A DNA stretch of 64,000 nucleotides, from contig NZ_SIRE01000006.1 in NCBI RefSeq assembly GCF_004307995.1, positions 62,001 through 126,000 of the forward strand, given 5' to 3'. A model generated the notes under the pieces. The model was not told the DNA's origin. It did not search any database and saw only the letters and a program-made list of their open reading frames with translations. Positions 36,575-45,476 of the stretch are shown here, one piece after another. Numbering within the stretch: the stretch's first letter is position 1; each line of letters starts with the position of its first letter. The translations under genes and the position numbers were made by a program. Origin of the DNA: Paenibacillus thalictri (lineage in GTDB: Bacteria; Bacillota; Bacilli; Paenibacillales; NBRC-103111).

Positions 36575-36868
36575 TCAAAAGTACGGCTTATAAGCAACCG
36601 CGATGTGTCCAGCTTGTTTAACCTTCGCTTGGCAGCCCAATCTGAAGCCCTGGTCCAGTTCTTCCGGTTCCAGACGGTCCAGCTCTTCGTCCGTAGGGGC
36701 AGCCAAATAGTCCATGCCTTCGGTTACCAGGCAGCGGCAGCGCGCGCACGTGCCTCGGGAACAAGAGAATCCCCAGTCGACATCGTGTTTTAAAGCCAAA
36801 TCCAGTATCGTCAGCCCCGTTTCCGGTTCAAACGACTTCTGGACTCTGCGACCCTTTAAATCCATCAT
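36575..36868 (-). CDS. 2Fe-2S ferredoxin (plant type)
   Basis: A 97-residue ferredoxin with the canonical ligand set Cys36-x4-Cys41-x2-Cys44 and Cys79 (GFSCSRGTCARCRC; FRLGCQAKV). Start MMDLKGRRVQKSFEPETG follows GGGAGGACGTTAGGG. It opens a tight group of ferredoxin, nucleotidyltransferase, ferredoxin and yphF. Between spoIVA and gpsA B. subtilis has only yphE and yphF, so this group is an addition. Physiological partner unknown. Confidence 0.88.
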   Translation of the reverse strand: MMDLKGRRVQKSFEPETGLTILDLALKHDVDWGFSCSRGTCARCRCLVTEGMDYLAAPTDEELDRLEPEELDQGFRLGCQAKVKQAGHIAVAYKPYF

Positions 36869-36884
36869 TCCCTAACGTCCTCCC

Positions 36885-37064
36885 TTAAATCATAGACAAC
36901 ATCATATACACCACAATAGGCAAAAATAGCAAAAAAGCGATGATGGATAACACAACACGCAGCCATCCTTTTGTTTTGCTGCGCGCAACCGTAATGATTC
37001 CCGATGCAACCAGCATTAAACCGATGGCGATGAAGGAAGCCCACATCTTATCCATGCTTGACAT
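36885..37064 (-). CDS. yphE: Small two-helix membrane protein, YphE/DUF2768-like
   Basis: A 59-residue protein starting MSSMDKMWASFIAIGLMLVA with AGGAGACC before the ATG. Two membrane segments (about residues 8-27 and 36-56) are joined by the basic loop RSKTKGW. Size, topology and position near gpsA fit B. subtilis YphE (DUF2768). Function unknown, possibly in the forespore or mother-cell membrane. Confidence 0.75.
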   Translation of the reverse strand: MSSMDKMWASFIAIGLMLVASGIITVARSKTKGWLRVVLSIIAFLLFLPIVVYMMLSMI

Positions 37065-37125
37065 AGGTTTGGTCTCCTAAACAGAGTAATATGGCGTGCC
37101 AAAAAACTAACACTGATTATAACAC

Positions 37126-37161
37126 AAAAAAAGCATAAACGCCGATTTCAGGCGCTTATGC
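37126..37161 (-). terminator. Intrinsic terminator of spoVIF
   Basis: An 11-bp stem (GCATAAACGCC at 37133-37143 and GGCGCTTATGC at 37151-37161) followed by U7 on the minus strand. Confidence 0.87.
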
Positions 37162-37171
37162 CTTAATTTGT

Positions 37172-37450
37172 TCATTTTTTCATCATCATTTTCATCAGCT
37201 GCTCCATATTGCCCGGATTCAGCTTGCTGGATTTCACTGCTTGAATGATTTCATTGACGGTAGCATCGCTAACCGGAACTTTAACCATGTTGGATACTTG
37301 CTTGATCAGCTGCTTCAGTTGAGCTTCGCTGCTCATCGTCGACGGCTTCACGCCGCTCGCAAGCTTATTGATATCCTGTGCAGAGATATTTTTTCCGGTT
37401 TTCTTTTTCACGACATTCAGCACGTCTTTGGATAAATCTTTGCCGGCCAT
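37172..37450 (-). CDS. spoVIF: Stage VI sporulation protein F
   Basis: A 92-residue helical protein beginning MAGKDLSKDVLNVVKKKTGK. The regularly spaced helices and the C-terminal MEQLMKMMMKK match the SpoVIF (YjcC) family, which promotes late spore coat maturation in B. subtilis through the GerE regulon. GGGAGGGTGCGGAA precedes the ATG at 37450; the open extension to 37483 lacks a site. Monocistronic, with its own terminator. Confidence 0.82.
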   Translation of the reverse strand: MAGKDLSKDVLNVVKKKTGKNISAQDINKLASGVKPSTMSSEAQLKQLIKQVSNMVKVPVSDATVNEIIQAVKSSKLNPGNMEQLMKMMMKK

Positions 37451-37548
37451 TTCCGCACCCTCCCAGGTATATAGATTAGACAATGAATCGGTCTAAGCTA
37501 TAATATGAGGGCAGATGATAATTGGATTAGGCTCTTGACCCGGCACAA

Positions 37549-38589
37549 TCATTCATATTCGCGAAAATTTGCCGTTTCTTCGATTTCGTGCGTCCGGCCG
37601 CGGCCCATCAGGTCCTCTACGGCGGCTCGCGGCGATTTCCCGGAAAACAACACCTGATGGAGCTGTTCGGTGATCGGCATCGTCACATCGTACCGCTGCG
37701 CCAGCACAAAGGCCGCTTGCGTTGTTTTGACGCCCTCCACAACCATGCCCATTTGCTGCAGCACCTGTTCCAGCGTGTTGCCTTGAGCGAGCATATATCC
37801 GGCCCGCCAATTCCGGCTGTGTTTGCTTGTGCAAGTAACGACAAGGTCGCCGACTCCGGCTAAACCGGCAAAAGTCAGAGGACTTGCTCCCATAGCGGTC
37901 CCTAAACGGCTGATTTCGGCGAGGCCCCTTGTCAACAACGCCGCTTTCGCGTTGTCTCCGAATTCCAGCCCATCCGTCAGCCCTGCGCCGAGGGCAATGA
38001 TATTTTTGAGCGCGCCGCCGACCTCAACGCCGATAATATCCGCATTGGTGTAGACGCGAAAATACGAATTGATAAATAAATCCTGCGCAAGCTCGGCCGT
38101 TTCCTGCGATTCGGATGCGACCACAACGGTTGTCGGACATCTGCGGATTACCTCCTCCGCGTGGCTTGGGCCGGAAAGCACGGCGATCCTCCCCGGTTCA
38201 AGCTGCGGCAGTTCATCTGCAATAACCTGGCTCATCCGTTCGAGTGTGCCGGTTTCAAACCCTTTTGTTGCGTGAATGACCGTCATGTCCGGTTGAATAT
38301 ACGGCTTCATCGCCGCAGCGACACTTCTCATCGCGGAAGAAGGCGCTACCAGCAGCACGGCATTTGCACCCGATAACGCTTCCTCCATCGAAGCAGTGGC
38401 GTGTATGCGCGGCGAGAGTTGAACCCCCGGCAGAAAGCGTTCATTCGTATGCAGTGTGTTCATTTCTTCAACCTGCTGAGCATTGCGCGACCATATGGAG
38501 ATGTCTTTATCGTTGTCGGCCAATACGGAAGCCAGCGCGGTGCCCCAGCTTCCTGCGACCAGCACGGCTACCTTATCAGTCTTTGCCAT
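37549..38589 (-). CDS. gpsA: Glycerol-3-phosphate dehydrogenase GpsA
   Basis: GpsA reduces dihydroxyacetone phosphate to sn-glycerol 3-phosphate for phospholipid synthesis, using NAD(P)H. The 346-residue protein has the catalytic region GVEVGGALKNIIALGAGLTDGLEFGDNAKAAL and GVGDLVVTCTSKHSRN. The N-terminal loop reads VLVAGSWGTALA, where the family has GAGSWGTALA: the first glycine of the Rossmann G-x-G-x-x-G loop is Val11. A single G-to-T change would explain it. Followed by plsY on the acyl-lipid pathway side; plsY lies upstream in the same operon. Confidence 0.93.
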   Translation of the reverse strand: MAKTDKVAVLVAGSWGTALASVLADNDKDISIWSRNAQQVEEMNTLHTNERFLPGVQLSPRIHATASMEEALSGANAVLLVAPSSAMRSVAAAMKPYIQPDMTVIHATKGFETGTLERMSQVIADELPQLEPGRIAVLSGPSHAEEVIRRCPTTVVVASESQETAELAQDLFINSYFRVYTNADIIGVEVGGALKNIIALGAGLTDGLEFGDNAKAALLTRGLAEISRLGTAMGASPLTFAGLAGVGDLVVTCTSKHSRNWRAGYMLAQGNTLEQVLQQMGMVVEGVKTTQAAFVLAQRYDVTMPITEQLHQVLFSGKSPRAAVEDLMGRGRTHEIEETANFREYE

Positions 38590-38625
38590 AAGATTCCTCC
38601 CGGGTTGAATATGTGAACCTGAAGG

Positions 38626-39225
38626 TTATGCTTTTTTCGTACCCAGCTTGTTTTCGTTGCCCTGAACAAGCCGGACAATATTCGAGCGGTGCCGAACAAA
38701 AGCAAATAAAGCTAGAAGGATGCTGAACCAGAACATTTCCATCGGCTTGCCGGTGAAATAAAGTAGAAAGGGCAATACGGCTGTAAGCAGCAGCGAACCT
38801 AAAGAAACGTATTTGGTCAAGGCGATCACCACGATGGCAATGATCCCGGCGATCAGCGTCGGCACAAAAGCAAGCGAAGCCATCGCGCCGATCGTCGTTG
38901 CAATACCTTTGCCGCCGCGGAAGCCGAAGTACACCGGCCAGTTGTGGCCGGCAATGGCGGCGAGCCCGCACAACACCTGGATGAGCGGATCTCCGCCGCT
39001 TATTGCGTATCCGATCCCTACGGCGGCGGCGCCTTTGACAGCGTCCAGCAGCAGGACGACAACGGCCGGACCTTTGCCAAGCACCCGGAGCGTATTGGTC
39101 GCTCCTGCGTTGCCGCTGCCGTGGTTGCGGATATCGATGCCCTTAAGCAGGCGTCCGGCCAAATAACTGAAGCTGATCGAACCCAATAAATAACCGACAA
39201 TAATAGAAACGATATTTAACGTCAT
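38626..39225 (-). CDS. plsY: Glycerol-3-phosphate acyltransferase PlsY
   Basis: PlsY transfers an acyl group from acyl-phosphate to glycerol 3-phosphate, the first step of phospholipid synthesis. The 199-residue membrane protein has five membrane segments and the three motifs SGNAGATNTLR, GHNWPVYFGFRGGKGIAT and the late FVRHRSNIVRL region. It lies between der and gpsA, which makes its substrate glycerol 3-phosphate. Confidence 0.96.
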   Translation of the reverse strand: MTLNIVSIIVGYLLGSISFSYLAGRLLKGIDIRNHGSGNAGATNTLRVLGKGPAVVVLLLDAVKGAAAVGIGYAISGGDPLIQVLCGLAAIAGHNWPVYFGFRGGKGIATTIGAMASLAFVPTLIAGIIAIVVIALTKYVSLGSLLLTAVLPFLLYFTGKPMEMFWFSILLALFAFVRHRSNIVRLVQGNENKLGTKKA

Positions 39226-39237
39226 GATGCCGTTCCC

Positions 39238-40560
39238 CTATTCGTCATCAGATTTTTTTCTTGTAAAGATCCGGATCGGCGTCCCTTCAAAACCGAAGGC
39301 GGCGCGAATCTTATTGTCCAAATAGCGTTCATAGGAGAAATGCATGATCTCCGGATCGTTGACAAATACGACAATGGCCGGAGGTTTAACCGCTACCTGC
39401 GTGACATAATTGATTCTCAGCCTTCTGCCTTTATCCGTAGGAGGCGGATTAATCGCAACGGCGTCGGATACGACATCGTTAAGCATATGTGTAGGGACGC
39501 GCATTGCGTGTTGTTCCGCAACATTCACGACGACCGGCAGCAGCTTATGCAATCTTTGCGTCGTTTTTGCAGATACAAACAGGACCGGAGCGTAAGTCAT
39601 AAACAAGAAATGATCGCGAATTTTTTGGGTGAATTGATGCATCGTCTTGTCGTCTTTCTCCACGATATCCCATTTGTTCACTACAAATATGGAAGCTTTC
39701 CCCGCCTCATGAGCGTAACCGGCAATATGCTTGTCCTGCTCGATGATGCCTTCTTCGCCGTTAATGACCACCAGAACGACATCTGCCCGTTCAATCGCCT
39801 TCATCGCGCGCATGACGCTGTATTTCTCCGTCGTTTCATATACTTTGCCGCGTTTGCGCATACCGGCCGTATCGATAATGACGTATTTCTGGCCGTCTTT
39901 TTCAAACGGCGTATCAATAGCGTCCCGGGTCGTTCCCGCAATATCGCTGACAATCACCCGCTCTTCGCCCAAAATGGCGTTGACAAGAGAGGATTTACCG
40001 ACATTCGGCCGGCCGATCACGGCCACCTTGATCACTTCTTCGCCGTATTCCTCATCAAGCGGATCGGGCAAATGTCCGATTACGACATCCATCAAATCGC
40101 CGATGCCAAGCCCATGGGAACCCGATATGCCGATCGGATCGCCGAATCCGAGGCTGTAAAATTCGTAAATATCGTCCTGACGCTGTAAATTGTCCACTTT
40201 ATTCACCGCGAGCACAACGGGCTTCTTGGCGCGGAACAGCATTTGCGCCACTTCGTCGTCAGCTGGAGTCACGCCAGCTTTGGCATCAACCATAAATATA
40301 ATGACATCCGCTTCTTCGATAGCCAGCTCAGCCTGCAGCCTGACCGAGCGTAAAATCTGGTCTTCTCCTTCAATCTCAATACCGCCTGTATCCACTACGC
40401 TGAACTCTCTGTCCAGCCAACTGCCTATGCCATAGAGACGATCCCGGGTAACGCCGGGTTTGTCTTCCACTATTGCTAACCGTTCGCCGATGACCCGGTT
40501 GAATATAGTGGATTTTCCGACATTGGGCCTTCCCACAATCGCAATGATCGGTCTGGCCAT
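39238..40560 (-). CDS. der: Ribosome-assembly GTPase Der
   Basis: Der (EngA) is the essential tandem-GTPase needed for 50S subunit assembly. The 440-residue protein has two G domains, each with GRPNVGKS (near residues 9 and 183), DTGG/DTAG switch loops and NKVD/NKWD base-recognition motifs, then a C-terminal KH-like domain ([29 protein letters not shown]). Same neighbours as in B. subtilis (yphA, der, gpsA). Confidence 0.97.
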   Translation of the reverse strand: MARPIIAIVGRPNVGKSTIFNRVIGERLAIVEDKPGVTRDRLYGIGSWLDREFSVVDTGGIEIEGEDQILRSVRLQAELAIEEADVIIFMVDAKAGVTPADDEVAQMLFRAKKPVVLAVNKVDNLQRQDDIYEFYSLGFGDPIGISGSHGLGIGDLMDVVIGHLPDPLDEEYGEEVIKVAVIGRPNVGKSSLVNAILGEERVIVSDIAGTTRDAIDTPFEKDGQKYVIIDTAGMRKRGKVYETTEKYSVMRAMKAIERADVVLVVINGEEGIIEQDKHIAGYAHEAGKASIFVVNKWDIVEKDDKTMHQFTQKIRDHFLFMTYAPVLFVSAKTTQRLHKLLPVVVNVAEQHAMRVPTHMLNDVVSDAVAINPPPTDKGRRLRINYVTQVAVKPPAIVVFVNDPEIMHFSYERYLDNKIRAAFGFEGTPIRIFTRKKSDDE

Positions 40561-40773
40561 GATTTTTCAACTCCTTAACCATATGCTGCTTCACAGCATG
40601 AAAAAATTCACAACTTACATCATATCAAAAATAAAGTTCGAAGTAAATGAAAGCCGATTAAGACCCACTTTTTCCAGCTAACTTTACAAGTTCATTTTAC
40701 CATCGTTTTTCCACGCGCGCGCAGTTTATCCGAAATTTCGGCGCATTTTAATTATCCATACGGTCCCATACAG

Positions 40774-41400
40774 TCATCCCCGGTTGCCTTTCCCCCTGTT
40801 CTGCCACACCTTTACTGCCTGCTTGCCGCCGGATAACATCCCAAGCCACACCAGAGAGCAACCTCTGGCTGTCCAGATCGCCATCCACCAGCGGTCCTGA
40901 AATTGCGGATCTCCCAAAGCCGCATGATATCCTTGCGCTTGGTGAACATATGCAAAATAAATATCTCCTACGATCAATCCGAGGCAAATACATGCCGTTT
41001 GGGGCAATGGCTGTCTTGTCAGCAAAAAAGCCGAGAATCCCAAAATCATGCCGCTTTGCAATTCATCATGCGACATCAGGACGGGCAATACATAAGCGGC
41101 TTCCCTTAGAAAAAAATAAATCGAACCCATCAGCAGACCGGATGAGAGCAGATGGCATTTTTGCAAAAAACCTTCCGTACGCAGCACAATCGCCACGGAC
41201 ATAAGCGCAACAAGCAAAAAACAGCAGTACACGCTCCATCCTTGCCAATGGACGACGATCCCGAGCGAACCCAACCACAGCATAAAAAAAAGAAGTATCA
41301 CTTTGTGAGAAATACCTCTGACCAGAACCTCTTTCCACCCGCTGGCTAATAAAATAACCGTGATGCTGATTAACAAAAGCGATAAGTACCCTGGATTCAT
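40774..41400 (-). CDS. yphA: YphA-like integral membrane protein
   Basis: A 208-residue hydrophobic protein with about six membrane segments (MNPGYLSLLLISITVILLAS at the start). It has the size, topology and position (between ypfD/rpsA and der) of B. subtilis YphA, which I recall as a spore-envelope-assembly membrane protein. No catalytic motif is visible. The C-terminal tail is basic (QNRGKGNRG). Confidence 0.72.
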   Translation of the reverse strand: MNPGYLSLLLISITVILLASGWKEVLVRGISHKVILLFFMLWLGSLGIVVHWQGWSVYCCFLLVALMSVAIVLRTEGFLQKCHLLSSGLLMGSIYFFLREAAYVLPVLMSHDELQSGMILGFSAFLLTRQPLPQTACICLGLIVGDIYFAYVHQAQGYHAALGDPQFQDRWWMAIWTARGCSLVWLGMLSGGKQAVKVWQNRGKGNRG

Positions 41401-41550
41401 ACGATCACCTGAGCGTTCAGTTTGGCCTGCTTTTGTTTCCTGCTTTCATTTACCTTAGTATGGCTTTATCGGGTGCTTTTACTCGTTTCAACTCGAGATG
41501 TCCTCCACAAGCAGATCCACAACCGGTAATCCGAAGTAAGCACCATTAGC

Positions 41551-41582
41551 AAAAAGGCACACTCTTCTGAGTGCGCCTTTTT
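41551..41582 (-). terminator. Intrinsic terminator of the S1-protein gene
   Basis: AAAAAGGC-a-CACTC / GAGTG-c-GCCTTTTT stem with a 4-base loop, U5 on the minus strand, also usable on the plus strand. Lies 45 bases after the rpsA-like stop. Confidence 0.83.
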
Positions 41583-41626
41583 GCTGCTTCTTTATTTGAT
41601 TAGCTTCGCGCTTACAGCGCTGCGCC

Positions 41627-42847
41627 TCATTTAAATTTGCTGAGTTTGTCGCCAAAACGCTCGCCCAAGTTTAATGTCAAGCTTTGAGCCGGCGGGATAT
41701 CCACATGTTCTCTAGGCTCGCGGTTGCGTGACGGTCTTTCTCTTTCCGGTTTTGCTTCAGCGGCAGGAGCTTCTTCCGTTTCTTTGATGCTAAGGCTGAT
41801 CCGCTTTTCATCGGCGTTGATTTCCAAAATCTTCACATTCACTTCTTGGCCTTCCTTCAGCACTTCATGAGGAGTGCCGATATGGCGGTGTGCGATTTGG
41901 GAAATGTGCACAAGCCCTTCTACGCCTGGTGCCACTTCAACAAATGCGCCGAATGCGACAAGACGTTTTACCGTACCTGTAACGATTTCGCCGGTTTTAA
42001 ACTGATTCGCAGCTTGCTGCCAAGGTCCCGGTTGAGTTGCCTTGATGCTGAGGCTGATCCGCTCGTTGGCCGGATCTACTTTTAATACTTGCACTTGCAC
42101 TTGATCGCCTTCTTTAACAACTTCGGAAGGAGACTCGACGTGATGCCAAGCCATCTCGGAAATATGTACAAGCCCGTCTACGCCGCCGATATCGATGAAA
42201 GCGCCGAATTGAGTGAGGCGTTGAACGGTGCCGCTTAATTGCTGTCCAACCGTCAAGCCGGAGATGATCTCTTTTTTGCCTGCTTCGTATTCTTCGTCAA
42301 GAACGTCTTTTTGCGAAAGGATGACTTTGTTTTTCTCACGGTCCATTTCTTTGACGCGCAGACGCAACGTACGTCCTTTGTAATCGCTGAAATCTTCAAC
42401 GAAGCCGCGTTCAACCATGGAAGCCGGTACGAAACCGCGCAAGCCAACGTCAACGACCAAACCGCCTTTTACAACTTCGGCAACAACAGCTTCGAGAATC
42501 GTTTTGCTTTCCATATGTGCGGAAAGTTGTTCCCAAGCTTTCTCGGAATCGATCGAACGTTTGGAGAGAATCAGTTCTTCTCTTGCATCGTTTAATTTCA
42601 CGATACGCAGTTCAACTTCTTGACCTACTTGAACCCCTTGCGTAGCATCGTCAAGTTGAACGGACGAAAGCTCACGAAGCGGGATCACACCGTCGTATTT
42701 GTAACCAATGTCAACAAAGGCTTGGTCGTTGTCAACTTTGATGATTTTTCCCTTGACCACGTCGCCTCTCTTGAGCACAGTAACGTCACCCATCGTTTGC
42801 TCTTGCGTAGCTTGCTCGGTTTGTTCCACTTTGATTTCTTCAGACAT
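41627..42847 (-). CDS. rpsA: 30S ribosomal protein S1 homologue (YpfD type)
   Basis: A 406-residue RNA-binding protein with four S1 domains (starting near residues 24, 110, 195 and 280), seen as repeats of VVKGKIIKVDNDQAFVDIGYKYDG and VTGTVKRLVAFGAFVEVAPGVEGLVHISQIAHRH. The Glu/Gln-rich start (MSEEIKVEQTEQATQEQ) and RNREPREH tail are typical of Firmicutes S1-like proteins, which lack two of the six domains of E. coli S1. GAGGAGGAATTAACA precedes the ATG. Confidence 0.94.
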   Translation of the reverse strand: MSEEIKVEQTEQATQEQTMGDVTVLKRGDVVKGKIIKVDNDQAFVDIGYKYDGVIPLRELSSVQLDDATQGVQVGQEVELRIVKLNDAREELILSKRSIDSEKAWEQLSAHMESKTILEAVVAEVVKGGLVVDVGLRGFVPASMVERGFVEDFSDYKGRTLRLRVKEMDREKNKVILSQKDVLDEEYEAGKKEIISGLTVGQQLSGTVQRLTQFGAFIDIGGVDGLVHISEMAWHHVESPSEVVKEGDQVQVQVLKVDPANERISLSIKATQPGPWQQAANQFKTGEIVTGTVKRLVAFGAFVEVAPGVEGLVHISQIAHRHIGTPHEVLKEGQEVNVKILEINADEKRISLSIKETEEAPAAEAKPERERPSRNREPREHVDIPPAQSLTLNLGERFGDKLSKFK

Positions 42848-42906
42848 TGTTAATTCCTCCTCGATATGCAACCTGCACCATTGATATAGCTACAATTGCT
42901 TGTATT

Positions 42907-42936
42907 ATCTTACATATAAATTAATCTGCGGCACAA
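42907..42936 (-). promoter_or_regulatory. Candidate promoter of the S1-protein gene
   Basis: TTGTGC (42931-42936), 18-base spacer and TAAGAT (42907-42912), with TG one base before the -10 (extended -10), on the minus strand. A second candidate (TTGGAT, 17 bases, TAATAT) lies slightly upstream. Confidence 0.45.
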
Positions 42937-43005
42937 GGTCGCAGTTAAAAATATTATTTTAAAGATAGTATGAATCCAATTGCGTAATTCCATTCTAAAA
43001 AGTTT

Positions 43006-43587
43006 TCACTTTTTCTCATGTTCAGCTTTCATCGCACGAATCGTCGACATGATTTTGTCCGTTGCCAACTCAAGTCCTTCCGATCCCGCTTCTTTAAATT
43101 CGGATAAATCGATCGCTTGACCGTAAACGATTTTCATTTTGCGAAACGGCGCATAAGTCCCGATAATCGCTGCAGGGATGACCTCAGCGTCGCCTCTCAA
43201 AGCGAGACTGGCAGCCCCCTTCTTCCCCATACCGCCGGCATTGCTGCGCGAGCCCTCAGGAAAAATGCCGATGACATTTCCGTCCTTCAGCAGCCCAAGC
43301 GACAACCGGATTGACTCCTTGCTGACACCACCCCTTTTAACGGGAAATGCTTTAATTCTCGGAAGCACCCAACCAAGGACGGGGACGGCAAACAATTCGG
43401 CTTTTGCCATATAATGAACATCGCGATCCAGCGGTGTGCCTAGAAAAGGAGGGTCAAGATTGCTTGTATGATTGGCGCACAGCACAACTGGGCCTGACGC
43501 GGGAATGTGATTTAAGCCAACTGCTTCATACCGGTACAAAATTTTAAAAAGGACATGGAAAATAGCTTTAAAAAATCGGTACAACAT
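43006..43587 (-). CDS. plsC: 1-Acyl-sn-glycerol-3-phosphate acyltransferase PlsC
   Basis: PlsC acylates lysophosphatidate to phosphatidate. The 193-residue membrane-associated protein has the catalytic CANHTSNLDPPFLG (NHX4D), the substrate motif FPEGSRS and the AIIGTYAPF strand. Lies 3 bases after cmk and upstream of the S1 gene, a gene order common in Firmicutes. With PlsY and GpsA it makes this region rich in phospholipid genes. Confidence 0.95.
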   Translation of the reverse strand: MLYRFFKAIFHVLFKILYRYEAVGLNHIPASGPVVLCANHTSNLDPPFLGTPLDRDVHYMAKAELFAVPVLGWVLPRIKAFPVKRGGVSKESIRLSLGLLKDGNVIGIFPEGSRSNAGGMGKKGAASLALRGDAEVIPAAIIGTYAPFRKMKIVYGQAIDLSEFKEAGSEGLELATDKIMSTIRAMKAEHEKK

Positions 43588-43590
43588 GGC

Positions 43591-44277
43591 TTACTTCCCT
43601 CCGACCGCGTGCTCCCGGCAAAGCGATAAAATGCTCTCCACCACCTCGGGAATCGACATCTCTGTCGTATCCAGCAGAACCGCACCTTCCGCCCTGACCA
43701 GCGGGGACGTTTCACGTTCCTGATCCATCTTGTCGCGTGCCGCAATATCCGCTTCCAAACGCTCCAGCGTAATGCCGTCGGCTTGTCCCGCCGCTTGAAG
43801 TTCTTTGAATCTGCGGTCGGCCCTCACGCGTACGCTAGCGGTTAAAAAGACCTTGACTTCCGCATCCGGCAATACGGTGCTGCCGATATCCCGGCCGTCC
43901 ATAACTACGCCTTTGGAGGCGGCCATTTCCTTCTGCTTGGCAACCAGTATTTTGCGAATTTCCGCAACACTCGCCACACGCGAAACATTGCTTGTCACTT
44001 CCGGATATCTGATGTTCAACGTAACATCGTCACCATCGACATAAACAAGTTGTCCTTTTTCGCCAGGCAGCAACTGAATATCCGTATGCTGCACCAAGCG
44101 AATCATCTGATCGTCTTGCTCCAAGCTGGTATCCGTCCGCAAAATTTTCCACGTAACTGCTCTATACATGGCCCCGGTATCTACATAAATAAACCCGAGA
44201 CGTTCAGCGACAAGCCGGGCAATGGTGCTCTTGCCAGCCCCCGCCGGACCATCTATAGCAATGTTGAATTTTTTCAA
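43591..44277 (-). CDS. cmk: Cytidylate kinase Cmk
   Basis: Cmk phosphorylates CMP and dCMP. A protein of about 228 residues with the P-loop IAIDGPAGAGKSTIAR, the GFIYVDTGAMYRAVTW NMP-binding segment and MDGRDIGSTVLPDA. I chose the TTG at 44277 because AGGAGG lies 9 bases upstream and the length then matches the B. subtilis enzyme (224); the frame remains open to 44328. Confidence 0.94.
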   Translation of the reverse strand: MKKFNIAIDGPAGAGKSTIARLVAERLGFIYVDTGAMYRAVTWKILRTDTSLEQDDQMIRLVQHTDIQLLPGEKGQLVYVDGDDVTLNIRYPEVTSNVSRVASVAEIRKILVAKQKEMAASKGVVMDGRDIGSTVLPDAEVKVFLTASVRVRADRRFKELQAAGQADGITLERLEADIAARDKMDQERETSPLVRAEGAVLLDTTEMSIPEVVESILSLCREHAVGGK

Positions 44278-44369
44278 TCCTACGGGCCTCCTGACTTCAT
44301 AAAACGAACGTAGAAAATTATACCACACCTCATGTGGTTAAGCAAAAGGCTTTCGCCAAAGTTCGCGTT

Positions 44370-44570
44370 TTAAGGATGTTTGTAAAACGTTCCTTCCAAC
44401 TGTTCGACCTTCACGACAGCACTTCTGACCGCATCAAATTGCAGCAGCAGCTGGCTTATCAGCAATGCCGCCGCCAGACCGATAACAATGCGAATCAGCG
44501 TTTTCTCCACTTTGCCCGAAAGCAGCTTAAACAACCTCGCGTATTTCTTTTGCTCCCGATTCGACTTCAC
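44370..44570 (-). CDS. ypfB: YpfB-like small membrane protein (DUF5359)
   Basis: A 66-residue protein with a basic N-terminus (MKSNREQKKYARLFKLL), one membrane helix (about 26-46) and a short extracytoplasmic tail. It sits between cmk and the PilZ gene like B. subtilis ypfB. Function unknown. Confidence 0.72.
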   Translation of the reverse strand: MKSNREQKKYARLFKLLSGKVEKTLIRIVIGLAAALLISQLLLQFDAVRSAVVKVEQLEGTFYKHP

Positions 44571-44680
44571 AAATAAACCACCTGTCCGTAAGCAGAGTCG
44601 GTGGCTAGTATACCCTGTTTATCCACGATTTATAAGAGCGGTAACAAAGGATGGCAGCTATACGCCTTCCATGAACACGA

Positions 44681-45334
44681 TCATTTCTTGCGGAAATCAA
44701 GCTGGCGCTCGAAGCAATACCGGATAATCTTCTGCCTGTCTCTGTCCGTAATTTCCGAATAACGCATCATCACCTGCTGCTTGCCCGACTCCAGCTGCTT
44801 CACGCGAACGATTTCGCCGTTGAAGGGAACATGTTCGATTTGATTGTTTTTATAATGGATAAGCACCCAACAGGAGACAATCTGCTGGTTATGAAGCGGA
44901 ATATAACCGTCGCATAGAAACGAAATGCCGCCGCCGCCGACATCGTCGGTTAATGTCACAAATTTCAGCTGGTCCGAATATTTCACCGCAATTTCAAGCT
45001 CTGCGGGAACCCGCAAAAAATTGCGCCGCTGCACTTTCGTAATCGTCTCCGGATCCGGACGTTTAATAAGCACCAGCCTGATGACATCGTCGGTAAATCC
45101 GAGCACCGTGGTGTTGAAATAATTTTTCACACCGCCGTCCGTAATGAAATATGCGTTCATCTCGTCCCCTGGATAGAGACGTTTCAGCTTGCCCGTCTTC
45201 TCGTCGATCGGGATTTCCATGCCGATGGCCGTTTCGGAAACGTCGGCTATCCGCGATTTGAACTGTTTGCTCGCTTCATCCGGATCTACAGAGTTTACTT
45301 GTATATATAAAATCTGATTTACTTTTGGAAGCAT
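44681..45334 (-). CDS. flgZ: PilZ-domain flagellar brake protein (YpfA/MotI type)
   Basis: A protein of about 217 residues with an N-terminal YcgR-like domain (LPKVNQILYIQVNS) and a C-terminal PilZ domain. The c-di-GMP ligands are in QRRNFLRVPAELE (RxxxR) and the following DDVGGGGISF (DxSxxG-like, with Ser replaced by Gly). B. subtilis YpfA/MotI binds c-di-GMP and slows the flagellar motor. The ATG at 45334 follows GGGGGTG. An extended -10 (TGTTATAAT, 45394-45402) lies 60 bases upstream. Confidence 0.9.
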   Translation of the reverse strand: MLPKVNQILYIQVNSVDPDEASKQFKSRIADVSETAIGMEIPIDEKTGKLKRLYPGDEMNAYFITDGGVKNYFNTTVLGFTDDVIRLVLIKRPDPETITKVQRRNFLRVPAELEIAVKYSDQLKFVTLTDDVGGGGISFLCDGYIPLHNQQIVSCWVLIHYKNNQIEHVPFNGEIVRVKQLESGKQQVMMRYSEITDRDRQKIIRYCFERQLDFRKK

Positions 45335-45432
45335 TTCACAGCACCCCCTGCGCTTTGTCAAAAACCAGTACTTTTGAACTACCTATATTTGCTATTATAA
45401 CATGATTAGTCAATACCGAAAGGGGCGTACAG

Positions 45433-45464
45433 AAAAACAAAAAAAGGAGCGGTTTGCGCTCCTT
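45433..45464 (-). terminator. Intrinsic terminator of ypeB
   Basis: An 8-bp perfect stem AAGGAGCG / CGCTCCTT (45444-45451, 45457-45464) followed by a long U-rich tract on the minus strand, 12 bases after the ypeB stop. Confidence 0.88.
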
Positions 45465-45476
45465 CGGAATTTCAAG

